Program-made: the position numbers and the translations under genes
Assembly: GCF_902506435.1 (NCBI RefSeq)
Contig: NZ_LR733215.1
Location: forward strand, 609,989 to 673,988
DNA: 64,000 bases
Direction: 5' to 3'
Source of the DNA: Nocardioides sp. AX2bis
GTDB taxonomy: Bacteria; Actinomycetota; Actinomycetes; Propionibacteriales; Nocardioidaceae
Notes under the pieces: model-generated
The model's input: only the letters and a program-made list of their open reading frames with translations
What the model was told of the DNA's origin: nothing
Database searches by the model: none
In this document: positions 55,356 through 62,700 of the stretch, in pieces
Layout: each line of letters begins with the position of its first letter
Position numbering within the stretch: the stretch's first letter is position 1

Positions 55356-55970
55356 TCAGTGGTGGAACGGCTCGGGGAACTCGCAGTCGTACGCCGTGCC
55401 GGCAGTCTCGGACTCGGCCGTCTCGGACTCGGTCTCGGTCGTCCCGGCTGCGGGGTCGGTGCTCTCGGCGGAGGTGTCGACGCCCTCCCACTGGCGGCAC
55501 CCGGGCACGACCGGCACGTCCAGCTCGATGGTCGAGCCGTCGGACAGCGTGATCTCCATCGGGGCGACCTCGCCGGGCACGAAGTCGCCCTCGACGGTGA
55601 TGCCGCCCTCGTCGAGGGTGGTGACGCGATCGAGGGGCGCGACCTCGAAGGGCTCGAGGTCGGGGACGTCGACGACGGGCTCGCCGGTGCCGGCGATCGA
55701 CTCGACGCCGGCCGCCGACTCCGAGCTCTGGTTGACGAAGGTCGCCGAGAGCGTGCCGGACCCGGGCTGCGCGGAGACCAGGACGACGCCGATCGCGTCG
55801 AGGGTCCCGCCGCGCTCACCGACGTCCATCGAGATCGTGTTGACCTGGTTGGTCTGGTAGTCGAAGCCGCACGAGGCCAGCGCCGGGGCGCCGATCACGA
55901 GCAGCGCCGCCGCCGGGACGAGGCGGCGGGCGAGGGGAGATCGGCGGGCGAGGGGAGATCGGCGAGTCAT
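55356..55970 (-). CDS. Hypothetical lipoprotein
   Basis: A 204-residue lipoprotein with an Arg-rich start, hydrophobic core [13 protein letters not shown] and lipobox LASC. The mature part is a beta-rich domain ([25 protein letters not shown]) with two C-terminal Cys and an acid/Thr/Glu-rich linker. The leader contains RRSPLA twice, from an 18-base tandem duplication at 55926-55961. Only 10 bases separate it from gpmA, so the two are likely co-transcribed. Function unknown. Confidence 0.78.
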   Translation of the reverse strand: MTRRSPLARRSPLARRLVPAAALLVIGAPALASCGFDYQTNQVNTISMDVGERGGTLDAIGVVLVSAQPGSGTLSATFVNQSSESAAGVESIAGTGEPVVDVPDLEPFEVAPLDRVTTLDEGGITVEGDFVPGEVAPMEITLSDGSTIELDVPVVPGCRQWEGVDTSAESTDPAAGTTETESETAESETAGTAYDCEFPEPFHH

Positions 55971-56071
55971 GTCAGCTGGCTCTTCTCGGTCTGCGGGAGG
56001 TCGTGGACCGACCGTGGTCGGCGGGGCAAGCCTAGCGTCCGGGTGCCGCACCCCGACGGCTGCTCCCGGGG

Positions 56072-57001
56072 TCAGGCGGCGAAGCCGTCGCCCAGGCCGA
56101 GGGCGACGAGCGCGGCGGCCAGGGCCAGGGCGAGCAGGCCGCCGAGGAGCAGCACGCGGCCGGCGCCGACCTTGAGGGCGACACGGACCGGCAGGGTGCG
56201 CCAGCCCTCCTCGTGGTCGACCACGAGGCCGGGGGCGGAACGGGCCAGGTGGACCGCGACGCCGAGCAGGGCGGCCAGCACGGTGACCAGCACCGAGGGG
56301 GGCGTACCGAGGTGGTCGCCGCCCCAGCCGCCGTAGGTCAGGTAGGCCGGGTAGAGCCCGAAGGACAGGGCCCAGGGGACCCACGACAGGACGCCGCGGC
56401 GCAGCACCAGGTTGCCGAGGAGGGTCACCAGCAGCGCCGCGAGGTAGGTGAGCCCAGCCACGACGCCGGTGCCGACCGCCAGCGGCACGACGAGCAGCAC
56501 GCCGCAGGCGATCGAGAACCACACCGTGCCCGGGTCCAGGTCGGGCCCGGCCAGCGGCTTGCGCCCGGCGTGGTGGCGGCGGTCGCGGTCGCGGTCGACG
56601 AGGTCGTGGTGCCACCCGGCGACGACCTGGCCGACCAGGACCGTCGCGGCGACGACGGCGGCCTCCTGGGTGGCGCGGCCGAGGAGGAGCGCGGCGCCGC
56701 CGAGGGCGGCGGCGGTGAGCAGGGCCTGGCGCGAGTGCGCGGCGCGCAGCAGGAGCAGCGGCCACCACCGCCGTACGCCCGCGAGGCGGCCCCCGCCCGA
56801 CGTCGCTGCCGCGGTCCCGGCCGCGGGGCCGGCTGCGGTCCCGGCCGTGGTCGCGGGCGCGGGGCGCTCGGCCAGCGCCGTGATGCCACCGCCGGGGTGA
56901 CCAGGGGTCTCCGTGGTCGGCCGGGCCGGCGGGCCGGCGGGTCGTACGGGCGCTGCGGGCGCCGTTGCCTGGGCGGCCTCGCGCCGCTGCTTCCTCCGCA
57001 T
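56072..57001 (-). CDS. UbiA-family prenyltransferase-like membrane protein
   Basis: A 309-residue protein with a Pro/Ala-rich cytosolic N-terminus (about 1-70) and 8-9 membrane helices. The aspartate-rich motif reads [22 protein letters not shown], matching the first NDxxD motif of UbiA enzymes with His for Asn. A second motif [15 protein letters not shown] stands in place of the second DxxxD region. Related actinobacterial proteins make SCO-type prenylated products; the substrate is not known. ATG at 57001 is set by a -10 box 6 bases upstream. Confidence 0.8.
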   Translation of the reverse strand: MRRKQRREAAQATAPAAPVRPAGPPARPTTETPGHPGGGITALAERPAPATTAGTAAGPAAGTAAATSGGGRLAGVRRWWPLLLLRAAHSRQALLTAAALGGAALLLGRATQEAAVVAATVLVGQVVAGWHHDLVDRDRDRRHHAGRKPLAGPDLDPGTVWFSIACGVLLVVPLAVGTGVVAGLTYLAALLVTLLGNLVLRRGVLSWVPWALSFGLYPAYLTYGGWGGDHLGTPPSVLVTVLAALLGVAVHLARSAPGLVVDHEEGWRTLPVRVALKVGAGRVLLLGGLLALALAAALVALGLGDGFAA

Positions 57002-57007
57002 GTGCGC

Positions 57008-57013
57008 AGTATC
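57008..57013 (-). promoter_or_regulatory. -10 box GATACT for the UbiA-like gene (leaderless)
   Basis: On the minus strand GATACT ends 6 bases before the ATG. The remaining 57014-57232 gap to carD holds no gene. Confidence 0.45.
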
Positions 57014-57232
57014 GCCCGAGGGCGGCCCGGTGTGGGCCACCTCACCCCGATCCGGTGCGTCCCGGGCGCGCCGACCTGCAGCGACGTGGTCGGGGCGGGG
57101 GTCGCGAGGGCCCCGGAAGGGGGTGGTGCGGCGGGTCCCAGGACCTGGCCGGCCCACACAATTCTCGTGGTGTCAAGCCCTGCCGAGCCTCTGACCTGCG
57201 CAAACGCGGCGATCAAGGGCCGAAGGTCGTGA

Positions 57233-57238
57233 TAAAGT
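57233..57238 (+). promoter_or_regulatory. -10 box TAAAGT upstream of carD
   Basis: TAAAGT fits TANNNT and lies 29 bases before the carD ATG, leaving a short leader with GGAAGGGG as ribosome site. The -35 is not evident, as is common where CarD/RbpA help the polymerase. Confidence 0.4.
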
Positions 57239-57267
57239 GGGGGTCCCTAGGAAGGGGTACATCACAT

Positions 57268-57753
57268 ATGGCATTCACCGTCGGCGAAACGGTCGTCTAC
57301 CCGAACCACGGCGCAGCGGTCATCGAGGACATCGAGACCCGCACGATCAAGGGCGAGGACCGCGAGTACCTGGTCCTCCGCATCGCCGCCCAGCAGGACC
57401 TCGTGGTCCGCGTCCCGTCCTGCAACCTCGACCTCGTCGGCGTGCGCGACGTGGTCGACAAGGAGGGCCTGGACCGGGTCTTCGACGTGCTCCGTGCCGA
57501 GCACGTGGAGGAGCCGACCAACTGGTCGCGCCGCTACAAGGCCAACCTCGAGAAGCTGCACAGCGGCGACGTCATGAAGGTCTCCGAGGTCGTCCGCGAC
57601 CTGTGGCGTCGTGAGCGCGACCGCGGCCTGTCGGCCGGGGAGAAGCGGATGCTGGCCAAGGCCCGCCAGATCCTCGTCTCCGAGCTCGCGCTGGCCGAGT
57701 CCACCAACGAGGACAAGGCCGAGTCGATCCTCGACGAGGTCCTCGCCGGCTGA
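57268..57753 (+). CDS. carD: Transcription factor CarD
   Basis: A 161-residue RNA-polymerase-binding protein that stabilises open complexes. The N-terminal Tudor-like domain ([20 protein letters not shown]) binds the beta subunit; the C-terminal helical domain binds the -10 fork with a conserved Trp in [16 protein letters not shown]. Length and sequence are typical. In actinobacteria carD is followed by ispD and ispF, as here, but with an extra IspD-like gene between. Ends at a strong terminator. Confidence 0.97.
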   Translation: MAFTVGETVVYPNHGAAVIEDIETRTIKGEDREYLVLRIAAQQDLVVRVPSCNLDLVGVRDVVDKEGLDRVFDVLRAEHVEEPTNWSRRYKANLEKLHSGDVMKVSEVVRDLWRRERDRGLSAGEKRMLAKARQILVSELALAESTNEDKAESILDEVLAG

Positions 57754-57775
57754 TCGGCACCAGCACCACCCGCAC

Positions 57776-57823
57776 CGCGACGACGGCCCCCGCGACCACC
57801 ACGGTCACGGGGGCCGCGTCGCG
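57776..57823 (+). terminator. Terminator after carD
   Basis: Outer CGCGACG/CGTCGCG and inner GGCCCCCG/CGGGGGCC stems stack with one bulge around a GACC/GGTC tip. It lies 23 bases after the carD stop. Confidence 0.75.
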
Positions 57824-57850
57824 TCCGGGGGTCCCGGGCCCCGCGCCCCG

Positions 57851-57856
57851 TACGCT
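57851..57856 (+). promoter_or_regulatory. -10 box TACGCT of a leaderless start
   Basis: Ends 7 bases before the GTG at 57864, so the IspD-like gene has its own promoter beyond the carD terminator. Confidence 0.5.
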
Positions 57857-57863
57857 GCCGGGG

Positions 57864-58475
57864 GTGAGCACCCCCTACCTGCTGGTCGACGCCGACGACG
57901 ACGGAGAGGGGCTGCCGGCGTCGCTGGGCGCGGTGGCCGAGCAGGGCCGCGGCTCGCTGCCGTTCGCGCTGCTGCACGGTGAGGCCCTGGTCGCCTGCGC
58001 CGCGTGGGCGATGGGCGAGGCCGGGGTGGACCTGGTGGACCTCGGTACGCCGTGGTCCTCGGTGGTCGCGGCCGACGAGCCGTTCGTGCTCCACGACAGC
58101 CTCTGCCCGATGACCCCACCGGCGTTCCTGGCGGCCTGCGTGCGCGAGGCGGTGGAGATCGGTGAGGTCGTGGTCGGGGTACGGACGGTGACCGACACCG
58201 TCAAGCGGGTCGAGGACGGCGTCGTCGGGGAGACCGTCGACCGGGACGCGGTGTGGGCGGTGACGTCGCCGCTGGTGCTGCCGGCCGACGTGGTCGCCGC
58301 GCTCGAGGGCGACGGGGGACCGGCCGCGCTGTCGCCCGGGCTCGACCTGGCCGAGCTGGTGGCCGCCCTCGGCCGCCGGGGGCCGGTACGCCACCTCGAG
58401 GCGCCCAGCGAGGGTCGGCGGGTGTCCTCGGGCGAGGACGTCGAGGTGCTTGCCGTGCTGACCCGCCCGCGCTGA
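57864..58475 (+). CDS. Partial IspD-like protein keeping the dimer arm
   Basis: A 203-residue protein that aligns with the C-terminal two thirds of IspD: HDSLCPMTPPAFL (for HDGARPLVPP), then VRTVTDTVKRVEDGVV with GETVDRDAVWAVTSP (the beta-arm of IspD, with the DTxK and TVDR motifs), and a C-terminal segment RHLEAPSEGRRVSSGEDVEV in place of the RNLKITTPEDL type. The N-terminal CTP-binding LAAGxGxRxG and Lys are absent and the Arg of HDxARP is lost. It cannot catalyse alone. Since the neighbouring ispD lacks the arm motifs kept here, it may be the second subunit of IspD. That partnership is inference; the alignment is seen directly. Confidence 0.68.
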   Translation: MSTPYLLVDADDDGEGLPASLGAVAEQGRGSLPFALLHGEALVACAAWAMGEAGVDLVDLGTPWSSVVAADEPFVLHDSLCPMTPPAFLAACVREAVEIGEVVVGVRTVTDTVKRVEDGVVGETVDRDAVWAVTSPLVLPADVVAALEGDGGPAALSPGLDLAELVAALGRRGPVRHLEAPSEGRRVSSGEDVEVLAVLTRPR

Positions 58476-58514
58476 CCCGCCCGTACCGACCTGCCCGTAC
58501 CGACAGGCCCGTCC

Positions 58515-58607
58515 TCCACAGGGTGGCCGGTCGCGTTGACACCGCACGCAGGCCAGGACCGCCCCGCGACCTGCGAGCGGTGTCAACGACGCAGGCGACC
58601 CTGTGGA
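58515..58607. repeat. Long composite inverted repeat between the IspD-like gene and ispD
   Basis: Three nested perfect arm pairs: TCCACAGGGT/ACCCTGTGGA (58515/58598), CGTTGACACCGC/GCGGTGTCAACG (58534/58577) and CGCAGG/CCTGCG (58547/58570). About 28 base pairs in total. It sits between convergent genes and could terminate both. Confidence 0.75.
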
Positions 58608-58625
58608 CGACCGGCCCTGCGAGGG

Positions 58626-59315
58626 TCAGTCGGACGCGAGCAGTGCCGCGGCCAGGGCGAGGTCGTCGGCGACGGTCACCTTGAGGTTGCGTGGCGAGCC
58701 TGCGACGTGGACGACGCGGAGGTCGGCGTCGGCGTACCTCTCGAGGACGCCCGCGGTGTCGGTGGCCGCGAACCCCTCGGCCCGGGCCCGGTCGAAGCCG
58801 GCCAGCAGCGGACCGGCCCGGAAGGCCTGCGGGGTCTGCACGACGACGGTGGTGCCGGTGACCACGCGCCGGTCGTCGCGGGAGACCAGGCAGGTCACGG
58901 GGACGCCCGGTACGGCGCCGCCGTGCTGCCGGGCGGCGTCGACCACCGCGGTGAACAGCGCCGGTGGTGCCAGCGGCCGCGCGCCGTCGTGGATGGCCAC
59001 CACGTCGACGGTGCCGTCCTCGACGTCCGTGCGCAGCACCTCGAGCGCGGCGGCCTCGGAGTCGGGCCGGGTCGCGCCGCCGGTCACCAGGACCACCTCG
59101 CGCTCACCCAGCAAGGGCTCGAGCACGGCGGCGACGTCGGCCTCCTCGCCGGGCCGGGCGACGACGACCAGGCGGGCGACGTCCGGCACGGCCAGCGCGG
59201 CGCGCAGGGCGTGCACCAGCACGGCGTCGTCCCTCAGCGGGAGCAGGACCTTGTTGACCTCGGCGCCCACCCGGGTGCCGGCGCCGGCGGCGAGGACGAC
59301 GACGGCGGCGGGCAC
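58626..59315 (-). CDS. ispD: 2-C-methyl-D-erythritol 4-phosphate cytidylyltransferase (arm-deficient)
   Basis: Third step of the MEP isoprenoid pathway (MEP + CTP to CDP-ME). A 229-residue nucleotidyltransferase with VVLAAGAGTRVGAEVNKVLLPL (Arg15, Lys22), GGATRPDSEAAAL, AIHDGARPLAPP, VVVQTPQAFR, and the C-terminal RNLKVTVADDLALA. The CTP site is complete. The usual arm VTDTIK...TVDR is shortened to VTCLVSRDDRRVVTGTT, losing the Thr and Arg that in E. coli IspD reach the partner active site. The GTG at 59315 is leaderless. Gene order with ispF (beyond 1.2 kb) and carD supports the assignment. Confidence 0.92.
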   Translation of the reverse strand: MPAAVVVLAAGAGTRVGAEVNKVLLPLRDDAVLVHALRAALAVPDVARLVVVARPGEEADVAAVLEPLLGEREVVLVTGGATRPDSEAAALEVLRTDVEDGTVDVVAIHDGARPLAPPALFTAVVDAARQHGGAVPGVPVTCLVSRDDRRVVTGTTVVVQTPQAFRAGPLLAGFDRARAEGFAATDTAGVLERYADADLRVVHVAGSPRNLKVTVADDLALAAALLASD

Positions 59316-59321
59316 GCGGTC

Positions 59322-59327
59322 ATCCTA
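59322..59327 (-). promoter_or_regulatory. -10 box TAGGAT for ispD (leaderless)
   Basis: On the minus strand TAGGAT ends 6 bases before the ispD GTG. Confidence 0.6.
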
Positions 59328-59443
59328 GGAGGAGCCGACCTCTGCAGGGGACGCCCAGGCGCAGTTCAGAGGGAGGGGTCCTGCCTGTCTCCGTCACGCC
59401 GGTGCGCTCGTCGACGACAGGGTCGGCAGGTCGGCCTGGCCCC

Positions 59444-59449
59444 TACACT
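59444..59449 (+). promoter_or_regulatory. -10 box TACACT of a leaderless start
   Basis: Ends 6 bases before the ATG at 59456 of the small membrane protein. Confidence 0.5.
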
Positions 59450-59455
59450 CCCTGC

Positions 59456-59623
59456 ATGGAGCGCGAGAACGTCGACAACGGATCGATCATCGATGCCGTC
59501 GCGCGCCTCCTGGAGTGGCCGTTCTGGGTCCCTGTCGTCGTGGCGCTGCTGGTGTGGGTCGCCGCAGCAGCACTCCACCGGCGGCACGAGCCCAGGACCA
59601 AGCAGAGCCAGCGGTCGAGCTGA
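59456..59623 (+). CDS. Small single-TM membrane protein
   Basis: A 55-residue protein: polar start MERENVDNGSIIDAVARLLE, one membrane helix (FWVPVVVALLVWVAAAALH) and a basic tail RRHEPRTKQSQRSS. The ATG lies 6 bases after TACACT, which supports a real, leaderless gene. Codon use is less GC-biased than in the neighbours. It is followed 47 bases on by another membrane protein and may be co-expressed with it. Function unknown. Confidence 0.6.
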   Translation: MERENVDNGSIIDAVARLLEWPFWVPVVVALLVWVAAAALHRRHEPRTKQSQRSS

Positions 59624-59670
59624 ACGTCGTCGCTCGAGGCCGGCCGTCGAAGCGAGGCGCTCTCGATCAC

Positions 59671-60030
59671 GTGGCACCACCGTTCGCCTACGCCCTGGTG
59701 GGGAGCCTGGCGCTCCTCGGGCTCGTGTACGCGCTCTGGGCGGGGTACCTCGCCCTCTGGGCCGACGAGGGCAGCGTCCCACCCCGTTCACGACTCCCGG
59801 ACATCCCCTCCGGGGCTCACGTCGTGAGCGAGACGGAGCCATGCGCTTCAGGCGGGTGCTGGCGAGAAGTCGTGGTGAGACCGGCGCCAGGACAGTCCCC
59901 CCACGAGCTCGCGGCCGAGATGGGCGTTGCCGACGCGGACCGGTATCCATGGCTCCTGCTCGACCCGCACTCGGTGGAGGTCGGCTCCCGGGTGCGGGGC
60001 GATGAGCTCAGCATCTACGTCCAGTACTGA
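59671..60030 (+). CDS. Hypothetical single-TM protein
   Basis: A 119-residue protein with one helix near the N-terminus (FAYALVGSLALLGLVYALWAG) and an outer domain with two Cys (EPCASGGCWREVVVRPAP) and a helix-rich end (HELAAEMGVADADRYPW). The start is uncertain; GTG at 59671 gives a plausible N-in topology, while an extension upstream to 59624 is open but lacks a start codon with a ribosome site. Codon bias is weaker than in the flanking genes, like the small gene before it. Not recognised. Confidence 0.55.
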   Translation: MAPPFAYALVGSLALLGLVYALWAGYLALWADEGSVPPRSRLPDIPSGAHVVSETEPCASGGCWREVVVRPAPGQSPHELAAEMGVADADRYPWLLLDPHSVEVGSRVRGDELSIYVQY

Positions 60031-60173
60031 CCCCTGGCCCCCGACCTGACGTCGCGGTCGAGCCGCGGCGCGGCAGGGAGGTGCCCGGCGACGGATCCCC
60101 CGAGGAGCGGAGGAGACCCCGGACGATTTTCACGCCTGTAACAACCGGAAACGCAGCCCGAACAGACCGGACC

Positions 60174-60179
60174 TAGGTT
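60174..60179 (+). promoter_or_regulatory. -10 box TAGGTT of a leaderless start
   Basis: Ends 6 bases before the ATG at 60186. The gap 60031-60173 holds no other clear element. Confidence 0.55.
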
Positions 60180-60185
60180 CACGTC

Positions 60186-60557
60186 ATGTCGGCTCAGCGC
60201 ATCCGGGAACGTGGAGCAGCAGGTCAGGAGTGGCAGCCCGTCTGCCGCGTGGCCGAGCTGGAGGTCGGGCGCGGCGTGACGGCGCTGGTGCACGGGCAGG
60301 CGGTGGCGATCTTCCGGCTGGCCGAGGACGAGGTGCGCGCGCTCGGCAACCACGACCCGTACGCCCACGCCTCGACCCTGGCCAAGGGCATCGTCGGCAC
60401 CCGCGAGGGCGTGCCGTTCGTCGGCTCGCCCAGCCACCGGCACGCCTTCGACCTGCGCACGGGCCGGTGCCTGGAGGACGCCGCGGTGGGCGTCCCGGTC
60501 TACGAGGTACGCGTGCTCGAGGGCGTCGTGCTGGTCGGCTACCGCCGGGCGGGCTGA
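60186..60557 (+). CDS. nirD: NirD-like nitrite reductase small-subunit (Rieske-fold) protein
   Basis: A 123-residue Rieske-fold protein of the NirD type: [39 protein letters not shown] and [21 protein letters not shown]. As in true NirD, the Cys/His cluster ligands of Rieske proteins are mostly absent, so it carries no 2Fe-2S. NirB is not in the window, so it may partner an unlinked large subunit or have taken another role. ATG follows a -10 box by 6 bases. Its 3' end overlaps ispF tail-to-tail by 19 bases. Confidence 0.82.
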   Translation: MSAQRIRERGAAGQEWQPVCRVAELEVGRGVTALVHGQAVAIFRLAEDEVRALGNHDPYAHASTLAKGIVGTREGVPFVGSPSHRHAFDLRTGRCLEDAAVGVPVYEVRVLEGVVLVGYRRAG

Positions 60558-61132
60558 GCGTCGGGGTCGGCGGCCGGCCCGGGAGCCGGCCCGGGAGCGG
60601 GGACGACGAGCGCGGTGGCGATCGCGGCGACGCCCTCGCCGCGACCGGTCAGGCCGAGGCCGTCGGTGGTGGTCGCCGAGACGGTGACCGGTGCCCCGGC
60701 AGCGGCGCCGAGCGCGGCCTCGGCCTCGGCGCGGCGGGCCCCGAGCCGGGGTCGGTCGCCGATCACCTGCACGCTGACGTTGCCGACGAGGTAGCCGGCG
60801 GCGCGGACGCGCGCGGCGGTCTCGGCCAGCAGCGCGACGCCGGACGCACCGGCCCAGGCCGGGTCGCTGGTGCCGAACTGCGAGCCCAGGTCGCCCAGGC
60901 CGGCCGCGGCCAGCAGGGCGTCGCAGGCCGCGTGGGCGGCGACGTCGGCGTCGGAGTGGCCCTCGAGCCCGGCCGGCTCCTCGGGCCAGGACAGCCCGGC
61001 CAGGTGCATCGCGACGCCCGGCACGAGGCGGTGGACGTCGACGCCGGTGCCCACCCGGGGCAGGGCCGCGACGGGGGTCGAGGAGGGGGCCGGGAGGACG
61101 GCCGGAGCGGGCTCCGGAGCGAGCGGATTCAC
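60539..61132 (-). CDS. ispF: 2-C-methyl-D-erythritol 2,4-cyclodiphosphate synthase
   Basis: Fifth step of the MEP pathway: cyclises CDP-ME 2-phosphate with release of CMP. A 197-residue protein with [12 protein letters not shown] (metal Asp/His), [18 protein letters not shown] (metal His) and a C-terminal [19 protein letters not shown] nucleotide segment. The core is normal; both ends carry Pro/Ala-rich extensions of about 25 residues. GTG at 61132 ([10 protein letters not shown]) is the most likely start. Divergent from the molybdopterin gene. Confidence 0.94.
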   Translation of the reverse strand: MNPLAPEPAPAVLPAPSSTPVAALPRVGTGVDVHRLVPGVAMHLAGLSWPEEPAGLEGHSDADVAAHAACDALLAAAGLGDLGSQFGTSDPAWAGASGVALLAETAARVRAAGYLVGNVSVQVIGDRPRLGARRAEAEAALGAAAGAPVTVSATTTDGLGLTGRGEGVAAIATALVVPAPGPAPGPAADPDAQPARR

Positions 61133-61164
61133 GTCATGATCATGCCTGAGCCAGAATCGGGAGC

Positions 61165-62697
61165 ATGAGCACGCCCACCCGCGCCTGGTCCCTGGCCGGC
61201 CTCGTCGCCGGTGGCGCGGGGCTGTCCGCCAGCTACGTCGTCGCGACCCTCCTCGCCGTCCGTGAGTCACCTGTCGTCGCGGTCGCCGGGGGCGTGGTGT
61301 CGCTGACCCCGGGCCCCGTCGCCGAGTTCCTGATCGGGCTGGTGGGACGCGCCGACAAGCCCCTGCTGCTCGGCGGCGTGGTGCTGGTGGTCCTGGCCGT
61401 GCTGGCCTGGTCCGGGCGGCTGGCCCGCCGCCGCTGGTGGGCCGCGGTCGCCGTGCTCGTGGCCCTCGCCGTGGTCGGGGGCGCCGCGGTGCTGGCCCGC
61501 CGGGGCACGGGCGTGGAGGACCTGGTGCCGGTGGCGGCCGGGCTGCTGGTGTGGGTCGGGACGCTCTCGGTGCTGACCGACCCGTTGCGGCGTACCGACG
61601 CGGCGCTGGCCGCAGGCGCGAGCGAGGGGCCGGCGAGCTCGCGGCGCACCTTCCTGGTCGGCACCGGGGCCGTCGTGGGCGTCAGCGCGGTGGCCGCGCT
61701 GGCCGGTCGTCTGGCCGGGTCCGGGCGGCGCGCGGTGGAGCAGAGCCGCGCCCTGCTGCGGATCCCCGGCATCAGCGAGCCGTCGCTGCCGGCGGGCGTC
61801 GACCTCGGCGTCGAGGGCGTCCCGCCGTGGATGACCCCGGCCGAGGACTTCTACCGGATCGACACGTCCCTGGCCCCGCCGGCGATCGAGCCCGGCGAGT
61901 GGCGGCTGCGCGTGCACGGGCTGGTCGACCGCGAGCTCGACCTGGGCTTCGACGACCTCCTGGCCCGGGAGCGTACGGAGTCCTGGATCACGCTGAACTG
62001 CGTCAGCAACACCGTCGGCGGCACGCTGGTCGGCAACGCCTGGTGGTCGGGGGTGCGCCTGGCCGACCTGCTCGAGGAGGCCGGTGTCCAGGACGGGGCG
62101 GACGCGCTGCTGCAGACCTCCGAGGACGGCTGGACGTGCGGCACCCCGCTGTCGGTGGTCACCGACGGGCGCGAGGCGATGCTCGCGGTGGCGATGAACG
62201 GCCGGCCGCTGCCGATCGAGCACGGCTTCCCGGTGCGCACCGTCGTGCCCGGGCTGTACGGCTACGTCTCCGCCACCAAGTGGGTCGTGGACATCGAGGT
62301 CACCCGCTTCGCCGACTTCACGGCGTACTGGACCGAGCGCGGCTGGGGCGAGCAGGGGCCGGTCAAGACCGCCTCGCGCATCGACGTGCCCCGCAGCGGC
62401 TCGACCGTGCCCGCCGGGCGGGTGCGGATGGGCGGCACCGCCTGGGCGCAGGGGACCGGGATCGAGGCCGTCGAGGTCGCCGTCGACGGCGGCGCCTGGC
62501 AGGCCGCCGAGCTCGCGACGGTGCCGAACGAGGACTGCTGGGTGTCGTGGCTGGCCGAGGTGGACCTGCCCGCCGGGCGGCACCAGCTGCGGGTGCGCGC
62601 CACCGACGCCGACGGCGAGGTGCAGACCGGGGTCGTCCGTGACGTGCTGCCCGACGGTGCGACGGGGTGGCACACCATCGACGTCAGCGCCGACTGA
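61165..62697 (+). CDS. Membrane molybdopterin-dependent oxidoreductase (sulfite oxidase-like)
   Basis: A 510-residue protein: four N-terminal membrane helices (about 8-150), then a Ser-Arg-Arg-Thr-Phe segment with a further hydrophobic stretch ([23 protein letters not shown], resembling a buried Tat-like signal), and a sulfite-oxidase/YedY-type Moco domain from about 200. The Mo-ligand Cys is in [27 protein letters not shown] and the C-terminal Ig-like dimer domain follow. The catalytic part faces outside. Electron partner and substrate are unknown (protein-methionine sulfoxide or sulfite are options in the family). Confidence 0.85.
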   Translation: MSTPTRAWSLAGLVAGGAGLSASYVVATLLAVRESPVVAVAGGVVSLTPGPVAEFLIGLVGRADKPLLLGGVVLVVLAVLAWSGRLARRRWWAAVAVLVALAVVGGAAVLARRGTGVEDLVPVAAGLLVWVGTLSVLTDPLRRTDAALAAGASEGPASSRRTFLVGTGAVVGVSAVAALAGRLAGSGRRAVEQSRALLRIPGISEPSLPAGVDLGVEGVPPWMTPAEDFYRIDTSLAPPAIEPGEWRLRVHGLVDRELDLGFDDLLARERTESWITLNCVSNTVGGTLVGNAWWSGVRLADLLEEAGVQDGADALLQTSEDGWTCGTPLSVVTDGREAMLAVAMNGRPLPIEHGFPVRTVVPGLYGYVSATKWVVDIEVTRFADFTAYWTERGWGEQGPVKTASRIDVPRSGSTVPAGRVRMGGTAWAQGTGIEAVEVAVDGGAWQAAELATVPNEDCWVSWLAEVDLPAGRHQLRVRATDADGEVQTGVVRDVLPDGATGWHTIDVSAD

Positions 62698-62700
62698 GCC

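Noticed and set aside
57864..58475. Reading the IspD-like gene as a pseudogene
   Set aside because: It has its own promoter, an intact frame of 203 codons, and selectively keeps the arm motifs missing from ispD, which is not expected for a decaying copy.
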